Source: JANNSO01 sp964485395 (lineage in GTDB: Bacteria > Spirochaetota > Spirochaetia > Treponematales > UBA12059). Taken from it: a stretch of 64,000 nt of DNA. Under the pieces are notes generated by a model. The model saw nothing but the letters and a program-made list of their open reading frames with translations. It had not been told where the DNA came from and made no database searches. Every line of letters begins with the position of its first letter. Position 1 is the first letter of the stretch. Shown here one piece after another: positions 50,232 through 58,945 of this stretch. Both the position numbers and the translations under genes were made by a program. The stretch covers positions 124,001-188,000 of the forward strand of contig CAZAJF010000001.1 of assembly GCA_964485395.1 (NCBI GenBank), in the 5' to 3' direction.

Positions 50232-50266
50232 GATTATTTCCTTTTACCAAGCGCCTTCGCAGCGCG

Positions 50267-50998
50267 TTATAGGTGCCCTTCGTCCAGTATGATGATGTCG
50301 ACCCGCCGATTGTAGGCCCGACCTTCTTCCGTATCGTTCGACGCCAGCGGAACCGTAGCCGCGAAGCCGGCGATCTGGAAACGCTGTTCGGGAACCCCGA
50401 AATCGCTCAGGTAATGCAGCACGTTCAGCGAGCGGGCCGTGGAAAGCTCCCAGTTGGAGAACCAGGGCCCCACGGGATCCACCGCGGTATCGTCCGTATG
50501 TCCCTCGATGCGAAATTTACGGCCCTCCAACTCGGAGGACTTGAGCAGCTCCGCGAGGCGTACGAGCAGGTCGCGAGTCTCGTCGATGTTAAGCTGCGAG
50601 CTCGCGGGACGGAAAAACGCGTCTGACGCCAGCGATATGACGAGTCCACGCTCGTCCGAACTGATGCGCACTTTGTTGGAACGCACTTCCGGATTGAACA
50701 GCGAAACCGCTTTCTTCTTGGCCGTGGCCAGCATCTTGCCTTTTTCCATGGAGGGAAGCGAGTTGATGGTGTTGCCGAGCTCCGCAAGCTTGCCCACGGA
50801 AAGCGTATTGCCTCCGGTAGAACCGCCCATGCCGATATTGTTCATGGCGGAGATCATTTCGCTGGCCTGGGAGACGCTGGCTTCGGAGGTATCGAACAAG
50901 GCTATGAAAAAGCACAGGCACAGCGTAACCATGTCGCCGTAGGTGATGACCCATTCGCCGATTCCGCCGAGGTTTTGCTCTTTTTTCTTGCGTGCCAT
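50267..50998 (-). CDS. motB: Flagellar stator protein MotB
   Basis: 243 residues: basic N-terminus (MARKKKEQN), single transmembrane helix with the proton-carrying Asp in ITYGDMVTLCLCFFIALFDT, plug region, and a periplasmic OmpA-like domain binding peptidoglycan (FRIEGHTDDTAVDPVGPWFS, ELSTARSLNVLHYLSDFGV). The FDTSEAS segment after the helix is typical of treponemal MotB. Confidence 0.95.
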   Translation of the reverse strand: MARKKKEQNLGGIGEWVITYGDMVTLCLCFFIALFDTSEASVSQASEMISAMNNIGMGGSTGGNTLSVGKLAELGNTINSLPSMEKGKMLATAKKKAVSLFNPEVRSNKVRISSDERGLVISLASDAFFRPASSQLNIDETRDLLVRLAELLKSSELEGRKFRIEGHTDDTAVDPVGPWFSNWELSTARSLNVLHYLSDFGVPEQRFQIAGFAATVPLASNDTEEGRAYNRRVDIIILDEGHL

Positions 50999-51029
50999 GC
51001 CTCAAGCCTCCAGCTTTTAGGGTTCCTGA

Positions 51030-51812
51030 CTATGCTGACGGATGCAATTCTTCGAGCTTCTTCTGCGTTGCGGGCGTCAGGAAGGAAGAGAGCTTCATCT
51101 GAAGGATGTGCGGGTTGTCGCCCTGCTGAATGGAGAGGACGCCTTCTATGCACATTTCCCGTACCTTGGTTTCATCGTTGTCCTGAATGCCCAACTTGCC
51201 CATCATGGGTATGAACATGAAGTTGGCCATGATGGCGCCGTAGAACGTGGTGATGAGCGCCACTGCCATGTTCGGGCCGATGGAGCTTTTATCCGCCAGG
51301 TTTTTCAACATGGCTATGAGTCCCTGCACCGTGCCCAACATGCCGAAACCAGGGGCAAGCTTAGCCCACTGGTCCAGCATCTTCATTCCCTTGCCGTGGC
51401 GCTCGTTCATCTGCGACAATTCAGTTTCCATGATGTTTCGGATGACTTCCGGATCCACGGAGTCTACCACCATGCGGAGGCCTTTTTTCATGAACGCGTT
51501 CTCTATGCCTTCGATTTCTTCCTCGAGCGACAAGATGCCTTCGCGGCGCGCGCGTTCCGAAAGGGATAAAAGGGCTTCGGCAATTTTCATTTCGCCGTAA
51601 TCGAACTTCTTGAATACGCGTCCCATGATCTTGAAGATGCCGACACCGTCTTTAAATCCGTAGTTAAGCAGGAGACCCATATAGGAGCCACCGACCGTCA
51701 TGAAGACGGACGCGGCGTCGATATACGTTCCGATGGTACTTTTGGCAAGGAAAATCGAGGCGATGATACAAAACCAACCGCCGATAAATCCCGTTAATGA
51801 ACCGATATCCAT
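51030..51812 (-). CDS. motA: Flagellar stator protein MotA
   Basis: 260 residues with four transmembrane helices (about 5-20, 30-50, 148-170 and 182-203). A cytoplasmic loop between carries charged residues for FliG contact (LLSLSERARREGILSLEEEI). The family signature is LDQWAKLAPGFGMLGTVQGL. It partners MotB, whose gene is 31 bases downstream. Confidence 0.96.
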   Translation of the reverse strand: MDIGSLTGFIGGWFCIIASIFLAKSTIGTYIDAASVFMTVGGSYMGLLLNYGFKDGVGIFKIMGRVFKKFDYGEMKIAEALLSLSERARREGILSLEEEIEGIENAFMKKGLRMVVDSVDPEVIRNIMETELSQMNERHGKGMKMLDQWAKLAPGFGMLGTVQGLIAMLKNLADKSSIGPNMAVALITTFYGAIMANFMFIPMMGKLGIQDNDETKVREMCIEGVLSIQQGDNPHILQMKLSSFLTPATQKKLEELHPSA

Positions 51813-51815
51813 GCC

Positions 51816-52013
51816 TTACTCCTCGTTCTTGAAGCCGCCGATGAGCTTTCTGTAGTCCACGATGCGCGCTCTGAGTACTTCGATCGATTCCGCTACCACG
51901 ATATGCTTTCCCGACAGCATGACGATGGTGGTATCCGGCCGGCTCTCCACGATCTCGATCTGATGCGGATTGAGCCAGAAGGTCTCGCCCGAAAGTTTCG
52001 TCAATTCTATCAC
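51816..52013 (-). CDS. flbD: Flagellar protein FlbD
   Basis: 65 residues; MIELTKLSGETFWLNPHQIE and VESRPDTTIVMLSGKHIVVA are typical of the FlbD/YlzI family found between flgE and motA in spirochaetes and Firmicutes. It is a small soluble protein; in Bacillus the orthologue SwrD raises motor torque. The stop is three bases before motA. Confidence 0.92.
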   Translation of the reverse strand: MIELTKLSGETFWLNPHQIEIVESRPDTTIVMLSGKHIVVAESIEVLRARIVDYRKLIGGFKNEE

Positions 52014-52068
52014 AGATCGCCACCTTTCCGCAAACCCATCATTTCCTGATAATTATTTAAGAATACTT

Positions 52069-52194
52069 GCACGGAGACACGGAGTACGCGGAGGAAGAGA
52101 AAGTAAGGAAGGCGAAGATAAAAAATTAGTGACCATCTTTCCACTCCTCCTCTATTCTCTCTTCTCCTACTCCGTGTTCTCCGTGTCTCCGTGC
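52069..52194. repeat. Palindromic intergenic repeat (CACGGAGACACGGAG family), copy 1
   Basis: GCACGGAGACACGGAG (52069-52084) is an exact inverted match to CTCCGTGTCTCCGTGC (52179-52194). The rest is purine-rich on the left and pyrimidine-rich on the right (about 52085-52115 and 52141-52170), so the whole unit can fold into one long hairpin. It fills the space between flgE and flbD. A related copy lies at 62705-62865. No ORF or transposase is present. Confidence 0.85.
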
Positions 52195-52215
52195 TAAAAA
52201 CTAAATCAATCTACT

Positions 52216-53610
52216 TTACCTCTTCAGCTGCAGGAGTTCCTGGAGCATCTGGTCCGAGGTTTGGATGGTCTTGGAGTTGGCCTGGAAACCGCGCTGCGTA
52301 ACGATCATGTCCGTGAACTGCTCGGCCAGGTCTACATTGGACATTTCCAGGTTTCCGGCCAGTATCCTGCCTTTTCCCGCTATTCCGGAAGGCCCGATAT
52401 TGGCCATGCCTGAGTTGATGGACTGTACGAAGTTCGTATCGCCCGTCTTCTCGAGGCCGTTGGGGTTGGTGAAGGTACCCAGGGCCATTTGGCCGATCGT
52501 CCTCGTAGAACCGTTGGAATAGACCGCGGTTATGATGCCCGACTGGTCTATCTTGAAATTCTCCATGTAGCCCATGCCGTAGCCGTCCTGCTGGAACACC
52601 TTGGTGCTGGACGCCTCGGCGAACTGGGTAATCGTGTTTCGCACGCTGCCTGCCATTCCCATGTTCAAAGCGAATGTCTGGCGTACCGGCCCGCCGGCGA
52701 CGGGGTCCGCGGTGGCGCCTTGCACGTCGAAGGCTATGTTCATGGCGAGGAGTCCTTCAGCCGGAGATACGTTGCCCTGAGTGTCGGTTACTCTTTGCAG
52801 GGTTCCCATATTATCGAATTCTACTATAAAAGTATCACCTTGCGTGGCGCCGGCGTTCAGCCCGACGGCTACGTTGGTATTGGCCGCCGCCTCAGGGTCC
52901 ACGCTGACGCGAGCTTGCCACTGGTTGGCCTGGCCGGGGACCTTGGACATGTCCACGCGCAATATGTGCTCGATGCCGAAGGCGTCGAAAACCTTTTCCT
53001 CGATGCGCCAGGTTCCCGCGCGGATGGCGTCCGGGGTGGCTCCTTCGGGTATCTCCGCGAGACGCTTGTCGAGGTTGCAGGCAAGGTAGACTTGCTCGGT
53101 GGCCTTGGCCGGATCCTTGGAGCCGATCGGTATTACCAGGTCGTCCAGCGCGCCCGATGTATTGAGGGTTTCCACGCCGTTGATTACCTGCGCGTTCCAG
53201 CCCTGTACGCGAAAGCCGCTGCCCGGATTGACGAGGCGGCCGTCGGAGTCGAGGCTGAAGGCTCCGGCGCGGGTAAAGAAGCGCTGGTCGCCCTTCTGCA
53301 TCACGAAGAAGCCGTTGCCCTGGATGGCGACGTCGGTCATGACGCCGGTCGTCTGCATCGAGCCCTGGGTATGGATGGTATCGATGCTGGCGATACTCAT
53401 GCCAAGGCCGATTTCTTTTGGATTCACGCCGCCCACTTCCTCGTTGGGCTTGGCCGCTCCGGACATCTGTTGGTACAGCAGATCCTGGAAATTAACGCGG
53501 CCCTTTTTAAAGCCGGTGGTGTTTACGTTGGCAATGTTGTTACCCAGAACGTCCATGCGTATCTGGTGATTCTGCAGGCCAGCGACGCCCGCGTACAGTG
53601 ATCGCATCAT
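52216..53610 (-). CDS. flgE: Flagellar hook protein FlgE
   Basis: 464 residues with N-terminal MMRSLYAGVAGLQNHQIRMD and VLGNNIANVNTTGFKKGRVN, C-terminal NVDLAEQFTDMIVTQRGFQA and the closing coiled-coil helix, framing a central hook domain. Lys165 (PIGSKDP) and Cys178 (VYLACNL) fall exactly at the residues that form the lysinoalanine cross-link between hook subunits in T. denticola, so a cross-linked hook is expected. The gene follows flgD after 12 bases. Confidence 0.96.
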   Translation of the reverse strand: MMRSLYAGVAGLQNHQIRMDVLGNNIANVNTTGFKKGRVNFQDLLYQQMSGAAKPNEEVGGVNPKEIGLGMSIASIDTIHTQGSMQTTGVMTDVAIQGNGFFVMQKGDQRFFTRAGAFSLDSDGRLVNPGSGFRVQGWNAQVINGVETLNTSGALDDLVIPIGSKDPAKATEQVYLACNLDKRLAEIPEGATPDAIRAGTWRIEEKVFDAFGIEHILRVDMSKVPGQANQWQARVSVDPEAAANTNVAVGLNAGATQGDTFIVEFDNMGTLQRVTDTQGNVSPAEGLLAMNIAFDVQGATADPVAGGPVRQTFALNMGMAGSVRNTITQFAEASSTKVFQQDGYGMGYMENFKIDQSGIITAVYSNGSTRTIGQMALGTFTNPNGLEKTGDTNFVQSINSGMANIGPSGIAGKGRILAGNLEMSNVDLAEQFTDMIVTQRGFQANSKTIQTSDQMLQELLQLKR

Positions 53611-53622
53611 ATCGGCGCCTCC

Positions 53623-54057
53623 TTACTCTGTTACTTTGCTGACTTGTTCAAGATCGTAGAACGCGCCGTCTACCATGACGAGCGGAAATTCACCGCGAAC
53701 CACTTGGCTTACCTTGCCGTATAAGGTGGCGCCCTTGTCAAGGATTTCCACGTTGCGGCCAAGCAGGCTCTGAGCCTCGCTGGAATTCAGCACGCCTGAA
53801 ATCTTCCCGAAATTCTTGGACATGTTCGTCATCTGCTCAAGAGACGAGAACTGCGCCATCTGCGCGATGAACTCGCGATCCTGCATAGGCGCCGTGGGGT
53901 CCTGGTTCTGGAGCTGCGTAACGAGTATCTTGAGGAAATCGTCCTTGTCCAGCTCGGTTTTTACCGGCCGGGTCGCCGCCAGTTCCTTGTTGAAGGCATC
54001 CGCGTCATACTTTGCCCTGGACAATTCCGATGGTGATAGTTGAAACGCTGTATTCAT
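53623..54057 (-). CDS. flgD: Flagellar hook-capping protein FlgD
   Basis: 144 residues. It has the conserved N-terminal scaffold LDKDDFLKILVTQLQNQDPT with PMQDREFIAQMAQFSSLEQM, but it is short compared with E. coli FlgD (231 aa): only a small beta tail with DKGATLYGKVSQVVRGEFPL replaces the Fn3/Tudor domains. Short forms are common in spirochaetes. It caps the growing hook. Confidence 0.94.
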   Translation of the reverse strand: MNTAFQLSPSELSRAKYDADAFNKELAATRPVKTELDKDDFLKILVTQLQNQDPTAPMQDREFIAQMAQFSSLEQMTNMSKNFGKISGVLNSSEAQSLLGRNVEILDKGATLYGKVSQVVRGEFPLVMVDGAFYDLEQVSKVTE

Positions 54058-54074
54058 GGTATCGCTCCTCTTTG

Positions 54075-55361
54075 CTAAATGACTACGTTCAAGAGACCGT
54101 CCCGGGATGCGCTTGCGCGAATCTGGGGTACCGCGGCGTCCAATTCCTTGAGCCGCTGGCTGAAATACGGGTCGGCCTTTCCGTCGCCGTCGCGGGGGCT
54201 GCCCTGCCCGCCTGAATTACCGTTGCGCACCTCGACCTCCAAGGACTGCGTCTCGAAACCGCTTGCGTTGAAGGCGTCGCGAAGGCCTTCAAGCGAGTCC
54301 TTGAAGGCTTGGCCTGCCATGTCCGATTCTACGACGATAACGCCGCTTAGTTTCTTGTCGGCTATTTTCAGTTCAATCTTTACGCCGCCCAGCGATTCAG
54401 GGTCCAGCCTGAGCCGAATCAGACCGGAATCGCCGTCGCGGAGCACGATTTGGGCCGCTTTTACGATTTCCGTTCCTGCCGATTCCCGGATGCGGCTGGC
54501 AAGCTGGTCGGCGAAGGAAACATTTTTCGTCTCGGGGAGCGCTTGCTTTCCTCCGGCTGCCTCCGGTGCCCTGCCCAATTCAGCGCGGGTATCGCGGGAA
54601 TCGAAAGCTGGAGCCTGCATTCCCGGTTCCGCGCTCTGCCTGTCAGACGATTCCTGTTTTGAATCCGAGCCGTTCTTGCTTCCTTCCTTGGAAGCCTTGA
54701 GCCGCATATCGACTACGCTGAATTTCGCGCCAGACGCGTTTCGCTCGGTACTGAGTTTCATGCCCGGTTCAAGCTCTTTAGAATCCGCTCGCCGCACGGA
54801 GGCCCCTTGCCTGTCCTGCGCGGCGGAAAGCATGCCGGACGCGGTCGCCGCAGCCGAATCCAAATCGAAAGCCCCCGGTGAGCCAAGTTTCTTTTTCTGG
54901 GTTTTAAGAGAGGGAATTCCAGAGTCGGCGGATTCTTCGCTTACGGCCGACTGTGCATCCGATGGGCTTCCTGTTTTTTTAAGGACCGCTTCCTGGACTG
55001 CTTTTGATGAAAAATTCGAAAGCCCAGGCTCTTTGGCGTTTCGCATGCTTGCCAACGATTCTCCGGAAGCCTTGCCTTCGGCCTTCTTGGACTCGGCCGA
55101 TTTCATGGGTTGGCCAAGGCTGGCCGCGATGGCTATCGGGGCTTGGGCTTCCCGGATCTTGCCGTCCTTGCCCGGAACCGAGGCATGCATTTCACGCATT
55201 GCCGCATCGGAGGCTTTCGTCGGTTTTTCCGGGCCTACGGCCGATTTAAGGCTGTCCAGCAGGGAAGCGAAGGATGATGTCTTGCTTTTTTTAGCGCCGT
55301 TCTGGACGACGCCCGCGGAACCTGATTCCGGTTTCGCATTGATAGCGGCTATGGCCTGCAT
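54075..55361 (-). CDS. fliK: Flagellar hook-length control protein FliK
   Basis: 428 residues. The first 300 are Ser/Ala/Lys/Glu-rich and probably disordered, as for the molecular ruler part. The C-terminal Flg_hook domain (about 315-400) has LRLDPESLGGVKIELKIADK followed by LSGVIVVESDMAGQAF. FliK sets hook length and triggers the FlhB switch. It lies between flbB and flgD, the location called tap1 in treponemes. Confidence 0.9.
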   Translation of the reverse strand: MQAIAAINAKPESGSAGVVQNGAKKSKTSSFASLLDSLKSAVGPEKPTKASDAAMREMHASVPGKDGKIREAQAPIAIAASLGQPMKSAESKKAEGKASGESLASMRNAKEPGLSNFSSKAVQEAVLKKTGSPSDAQSAVSEESADSGIPSLKTQKKKLGSPGAFDLDSAAATASGMLSAAQDRQGASVRRADSKELEPGMKLSTERNASGAKFSVVDMRLKASKEGSKNGSDSKQESSDRQSAEPGMQAPAFDSRDTRAELGRAPEAAGGKQALPETKNVSFADQLASRIRESAGTEIVKAAQIVLRDGDSGLIRLRLDPESLGGVKIELKIADKKLSGVIVVESDMAGQAFKDSLEGLRDAFNASGFETQSLEVEVRNGNSGGQGSPRDGDGKADPYFSQRLKELDAAVPQIRASASRDGLLNVVI

Positions 55362-55413
55362 CGAAAGCGAACTCCTTTCGCATTGCGCAGGCCACGGCGG
55401 GCGTTGGTTTCCG

Positions 55414-56049
55414 TTATTCCCCGGACGTAGGCTTCTGGCTCATCTTTCGCTGTACCGTCGCGGAACGTTCCGGGGGCATGAGCGACAACCAGTAGGCAAC
55501 TACGGAGGCTTCGCCGGTTTGAGCGGCGATTTCCTCAACCGCCCGCAGTATATCGATGACCATTTGGTCATCCGTCATCGCATTGATGATGTTCACGGCA
55601 TCCTTGGGGGGCATGCCGCTCAGATAGCGGGCGTTCTGCGCGATATTCGCCTTCTTATTGTCGTACTGTTCCAGCGTGCTGTTTAACGATTTCTGCTGCT
55701 CGTCGAGCGATTTCTGCCGTTCGTCCACTTCGCCGGCTTTCGCGGTAATGCTTGCCTCGCGCTCCGCTGCCAGCCGCTCGAGCTCGTCCAGTTCCTGCTT
55801 TCGGATGTCGATGGCTTCCAGCTGCTTGCCGAAACGCTCGTCGTCCAGCAAGGTGGGAGAGTCGGCGGGCAGGGCTTTTCCGGTACGGGTAGGCAGCTTC
55901 AAAAGCTTGAGCGCGGGCGAAAACAGCCCCTTGGCGTCGATGAGACCGAGGTAGTCGAGCCAAAACATGCCGCCGATCACGATGGCGAGCAAGAGGAGAA
56001 GCATTAGAATAAATCGCCCAAATACGCGCTGTTTACCGAATGAAGCCAT
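55414..56049 (-). CDS. flbB: Periplasmic flagellar collar protein FlbB
   Basis: 211 residues: one N-terminal transmembrane helix (about 12-32, FILMLLLLLAIVIGGMFWLD), a coiled coil (about 75-135) and a C-terminal helical domain resembling MgtE_N (MPPKDAVNIINAMTDDQMVI, YWLSLMPPERSATVQ). In Borrelia FlbB is the base of the spirochaete-specific collar around the motor. The gene is between fliJ and fliK as in other spirochaetes. Confidence 0.88.
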   Translation of the reverse strand: MASFGKQRVFGRFILMLLLLLAIVIGGMFWLDYLGLIDAKGLFSPALKLLKLPTRTGKALPADSPTLLDDERFGKQLEAIDIRKQELDELERLAAEREASITAKAGEVDERQKSLDEQQKSLNSTLEQYDNKKANIAQNARYLSGMPPKDAVNIINAMTDDQMVIDILRAVEEIAAQTGEASVVAYWLSLMPPERSATVQRKMSQKPTSGE

Positions 56050-56078
56050 AGGATCTTATTCCCCTGTAGTGATAAAAA

Positions 56079-56528
56079 TCATGACGCGGCCAGCTTGCGG
56101 GCGCGTTCGCGAATCTGCGAACCAAGATCGTCCAGCGTTTTCGTCTCTTCCAGCAGCGCAGCCTTGTACCATGTCGACTCGGCGCGTTCCTTGAGCTTGT
56201 CCAAAAGTTCTTTTTTCTTGCTGGCCTCGATATAGAGCAACCTGGCCTCTTCCCGCTCGGCTTCCGCCAGGGCGAGAGCCTTGAGCAGTTTATCGCGCTC
56301 AGCCTTGAGGCGCAAGGTATAATATTCCACGGAGCGATAGTCCGCGACGGATCCGCCGGGCCTGAATCGCTCGCGTCCCGCTGCATAGGTGGCTTCCGCG
56401 TTCTGCTGCAGCTTCAGGTCGAGCAAGGCGCACACCCCGGCTTTTTCCGCGAGTTTCGCCTCTGCCTGCCGTTCCGCGAAAGCCCGAAGCTCAAGGACGC
56501 GTTCCAGTCGAAACGAAAAGCGTTTCAT
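56079..56528 (-). CDS. fliJ: Flagellar export chaperone FliJ
   Basis: 149 residues, almost all coiled-coil, start MKRFSFRLERVLELRAFAER. FliJ is the central stalk of the FliI ATPase ring and links it to FlhA. Overlaps the end of fliI by ATGA. Confidence 0.9.
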   Translation of the reverse strand: MKRFSFRLERVLELRAFAERQAEAKLAEKAGVCALLDLKLQQNAEATYAAGRERFRPGGSVADYRSVEYYTLRLKAERDKLLKALALAEAEREEARLLYIEASKKKELLDKLKERAESTWYKAALLEETKTLDDLGSQIRERARKLAAS

Positions 56529-58006
56529 CGGGGAGTCTCCGCTGGCTTATCGCCCGCTTGCGCGAAAGCCTCAGCCGCGGCCGCCTCGGCCATCTCCGCC
56601 TGGGTCAAGTCCATGACGAAGGAATCTCCGCTGCGCGCCGTGAAGCGGAGGCCTGAATCGCTTTCCGCATAGGCGCTGATTTCGGCCAATGGAATGGAAA
56701 GCCCCGCGATGTCGCCGAGTTTTTTCAAGGTGTCCAGGATCGGGGCTTTCTCATCGATCATTTGCATTAAAAAAGCCTCTACCGCCTGGTGCTTGGCGAT
56801 AGCCTCGTCGATTCCCGCGTTCGTGCCCTTTACGTACGCGCCGATGTTGATCATGTCCTCGGCCTCGTCGTACGTGGCCATGAGGCGGCGCAGGACGCCC
56901 ATGGCTTTTTGGGTTACGGGTCCGGTTACCGAACCGGTCAGGCGGGAAATGCTCTTGAGCACGTCCACCGCCGGGTAGTGGAATTTTTCGGCAAGCTTGC
57001 GCGAAAGCACGACGTGGCCGTCGAGGATTCCGCGTACGGTATCGGCGATGGGCTCGTCCATGTCGTCGCCGTCAACCAGAATCGTATAGATGCCGGTTAT
57101 GGAACCTTTCTCCGAGGTTCCCGAGCGCTCGAGCAGCTTGGGCAGAGAGTCGAACACGCTGGGCGTGTAGCCCCTCGTGGCGGGCGGTTCGCCGATGGCC
57201 AGCCCTATCTCGCGCTGGGCGCGGGCGAAGCGCGTCACCGAGTCGAATAGAAGCATCACGTCGGCGCCTTGGTCGCGGAAATATTCGGCCACCGCGGTGG
57301 CCACGTACGCTCCGCGAAGACGCGCCAAAGGAGGAGTGTCCGAGGTGGAAACGATTATGATGGAACGGGCGAGACCTTCCTCGCCCAGGTCGTTCTCTAT
57401 GAATTCGCGGAGCTCGCGGCCGCGCTCGCCGATCAGCGCTATCACGTTTATGTCGGCGTTGGTATTGCGCGCGATCATGCCCAAAATCGTGGACTTGCCC
57501 ACGCCCGAACCTGCGAATATTCCTATGCGCTGGCCGCGCCCCAACGGCAGCAGGCCGTCGATGGAACGTACTCCGCACACCATGCGCTTGGTGATGCGCT
57601 TCCGCCTCATCGCGTCGGGGGGAGTGGCGACGGCCGGATAGAAAGCGGACGACGATATGTCGCCCTTGCCGTCCATCGGTCGCCCCATCGCGTCCAGGGT
57701 GCGTCCCAGGAGCTTGTCGGATACGGGTACGCGGAGCAGCTCGCCGGTTGCGATTACGGTGCAGCCCACCTCGATTCCCTCGAGGCCGGAATACGCCATG
57801 AGCTGCACGGTTTCGCCGTGGAGGCCGGCGACTTCCGCCCAGGCCACGGTGCCGAGCCTCGGTATCATGATCTTGCAGACCTCGCCCACCACGGCCTGCG
57901 GTCCTTTGCTCTCCACGAGAAGCCCCTGCACGCGCGTTACGCGCCCGGTATATTTTATAGGGTCGACATCTTCTATCAGATCGAGGTATTTAGCGACGAG
58001 TTCCAT
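56525..58006 (-). CDS. fliI: Flagellum-specific ATP synthase FliI
   Basis: 493 residues of the F1-beta/FliI family: Walker A GIFAGSGVGKSTILGMIARN, Walker B ADVMLLFDSVTRFARAQREI, and the export ATPase signature PPATRGYTPSVFDSLPKLLE. The C-terminal extension of about 40 residues after the usual helical domain ends in a Glu/Ala-rich tail. It hydrolyses ATP to unload chaperone-substrate complexes. Confidence 0.97.
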   Translation of the reverse strand: MELVAKYLDLIEDVDPIKYTGRVTRVQGLLVESKGPQAVVGEVCKIMIPRLGTVAWAEVAGLHGETVQLMAYSGLEGIEVGCTVIATGELLRVPVSDKLLGRTLDAMGRPMDGKGDISSSAFYPAVATPPDAMRRKRITKRMVCGVRSIDGLLPLGRGQRIGIFAGSGVGKSTILGMIARNTNADINVIALIGERGRELREFIENDLGEEGLARSIIIVSTSDTPPLARLRGAYVATAVAEYFRDQGADVMLLFDSVTRFARAQREIGLAIGEPPATRGYTPSVFDSLPKLLERSGTSEKGSITGIYTILVDGDDMDEPIADTVRGILDGHVVLSRKLAEKFHYPAVDVLKSISRLTGSVTGPVTQKAMGVLRRLMATYDEAEDMINIGAYVKGTNAGIDEAIAKHQAVEAFLMQMIDEKAPILDTLKKLGDIAGLSIPLAEISAYAESDSGLRFTARSGDSFVMDLTQAEMAEAAAAEAFAQAGDKPAETPR

Positions 58007-58009
58007 GCT

Positions 58010-58933
58010 CTACTGCGCCTTTCCGCGCGACTTGATGGGCGAGATGTCCAGTATTTTCTCTTCGAGCTCGTGCAGCTGGCTCTGGATCCTGGCGTCGATC
58101 TCGCCGAAGTCCGTCTCGATGATGCAGCCGCCGCGGTCCACCGCGGAATCTTCAACCACGCTTATCTTCTTTGCGTTCTCGGCAAGCTCTATGAAGTCCT
58201 TGACGTGGTCGGTGGTAAGCTGCAGGTCGGCAAGGTTAACTTTTATTATAACCTCGCTGCGGCTCTTGAGCTTGCGCAACGCCTGGGCGATGTTGGAGAC
58301 AACGACGTTCTTCTGGTTCTCGCTGATGGTCTTCACGACCTTCCGGGAGATGAGCAGGACGAGCTCCACGATCTGGCCCTCGGTCTGCTCCAATATCTCG
58401 CCGCGCTTGTCCATGGCACGTTCCAGCATGGTGTGCATCCGGTTGATGAGGCGCTCCACCTCGTTATTGCCTTCCTTGAAGCCTTCCTCCCGGCCGTGGT
58501 CGAAGCCCTTTTTCTGGGCGCCTTTCGTTATCTCGTCTATCCGGGCCTGTGCCTGCCCCTCGAGTTCCTTTATCTTGGCCTCGGCGGCGCTGATGGCCTT
58601 CTCCGCCTCCACCATGGCTTCCTGGCGGATCTTCAGGGCCTGGTCGTTCTTTTTCTTAACTTCCTCGAAGGCAACCGTCTCGGCCTTCATGATGATGGAC
58701 TCGGCCTCGGCCCTTGCGGCCGCGTTCATGGTGGCCTTTTCCTGCTCCCAGGTTTCGCGGTACAGCTCCGCTTCGCGGCGCAGGTCGTCCGCGGTGGGAC
58801 CTTTGTACTCTTCCGCCGATGCGACTTCCTCGAGCTCCTCGGTATCCGAAGCTTGGGTGCTGTTCGGCGCGTTTACCAAAAAGGCGCTGGTGAGGGGGAC
58901 TGTCTCTCGTGGTCTGAAAACCGTCTTGGCCAT
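58010..58933 (-). CDS. fliH: Flagellar assembly protein FliH
   Basis: 307 residues: N-terminal region with EYKGPTADDLRREAELYRET, long coiled coil rich in Ala and Glu (about 60-160), and the C-terminal V-type ATPase E-subunit-like domain (LVLLISRKVVKTISENQKNV, DSAVDRGGCIIETDFGEIDA). FliH dimers bind FliI and tether it to the C ring. Three bases separate it from fliI. Confidence 0.92.
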   Translation of the reverse strand: MAKTVFRPRETVPLTSAFLVNAPNSTQASDTEELEEVASAEEYKGPTADDLRREAELYRETWEQEKATMNAAARAEAESIIMKAETVAFEEVKKKNDQALKIRQEAMVEAEKAISAAEAKIKELEGQAQARIDEITKGAQKKGFDHGREEGFKEGNNEVERLINRMHTMLERAMDKRGEILEQTEGQIVELVLLISRKVVKTISENQKNVVVSNIAQALRKLKSRSEVIIKVNLADLQLTTDHVKDFIELAENAKKISVVEDSAVDRGGCIIETDFGEIDARIQSQLHELEEKILDISPIKSRGKAQ

Positions 58934-58945
58934 GGTGAATATTCC

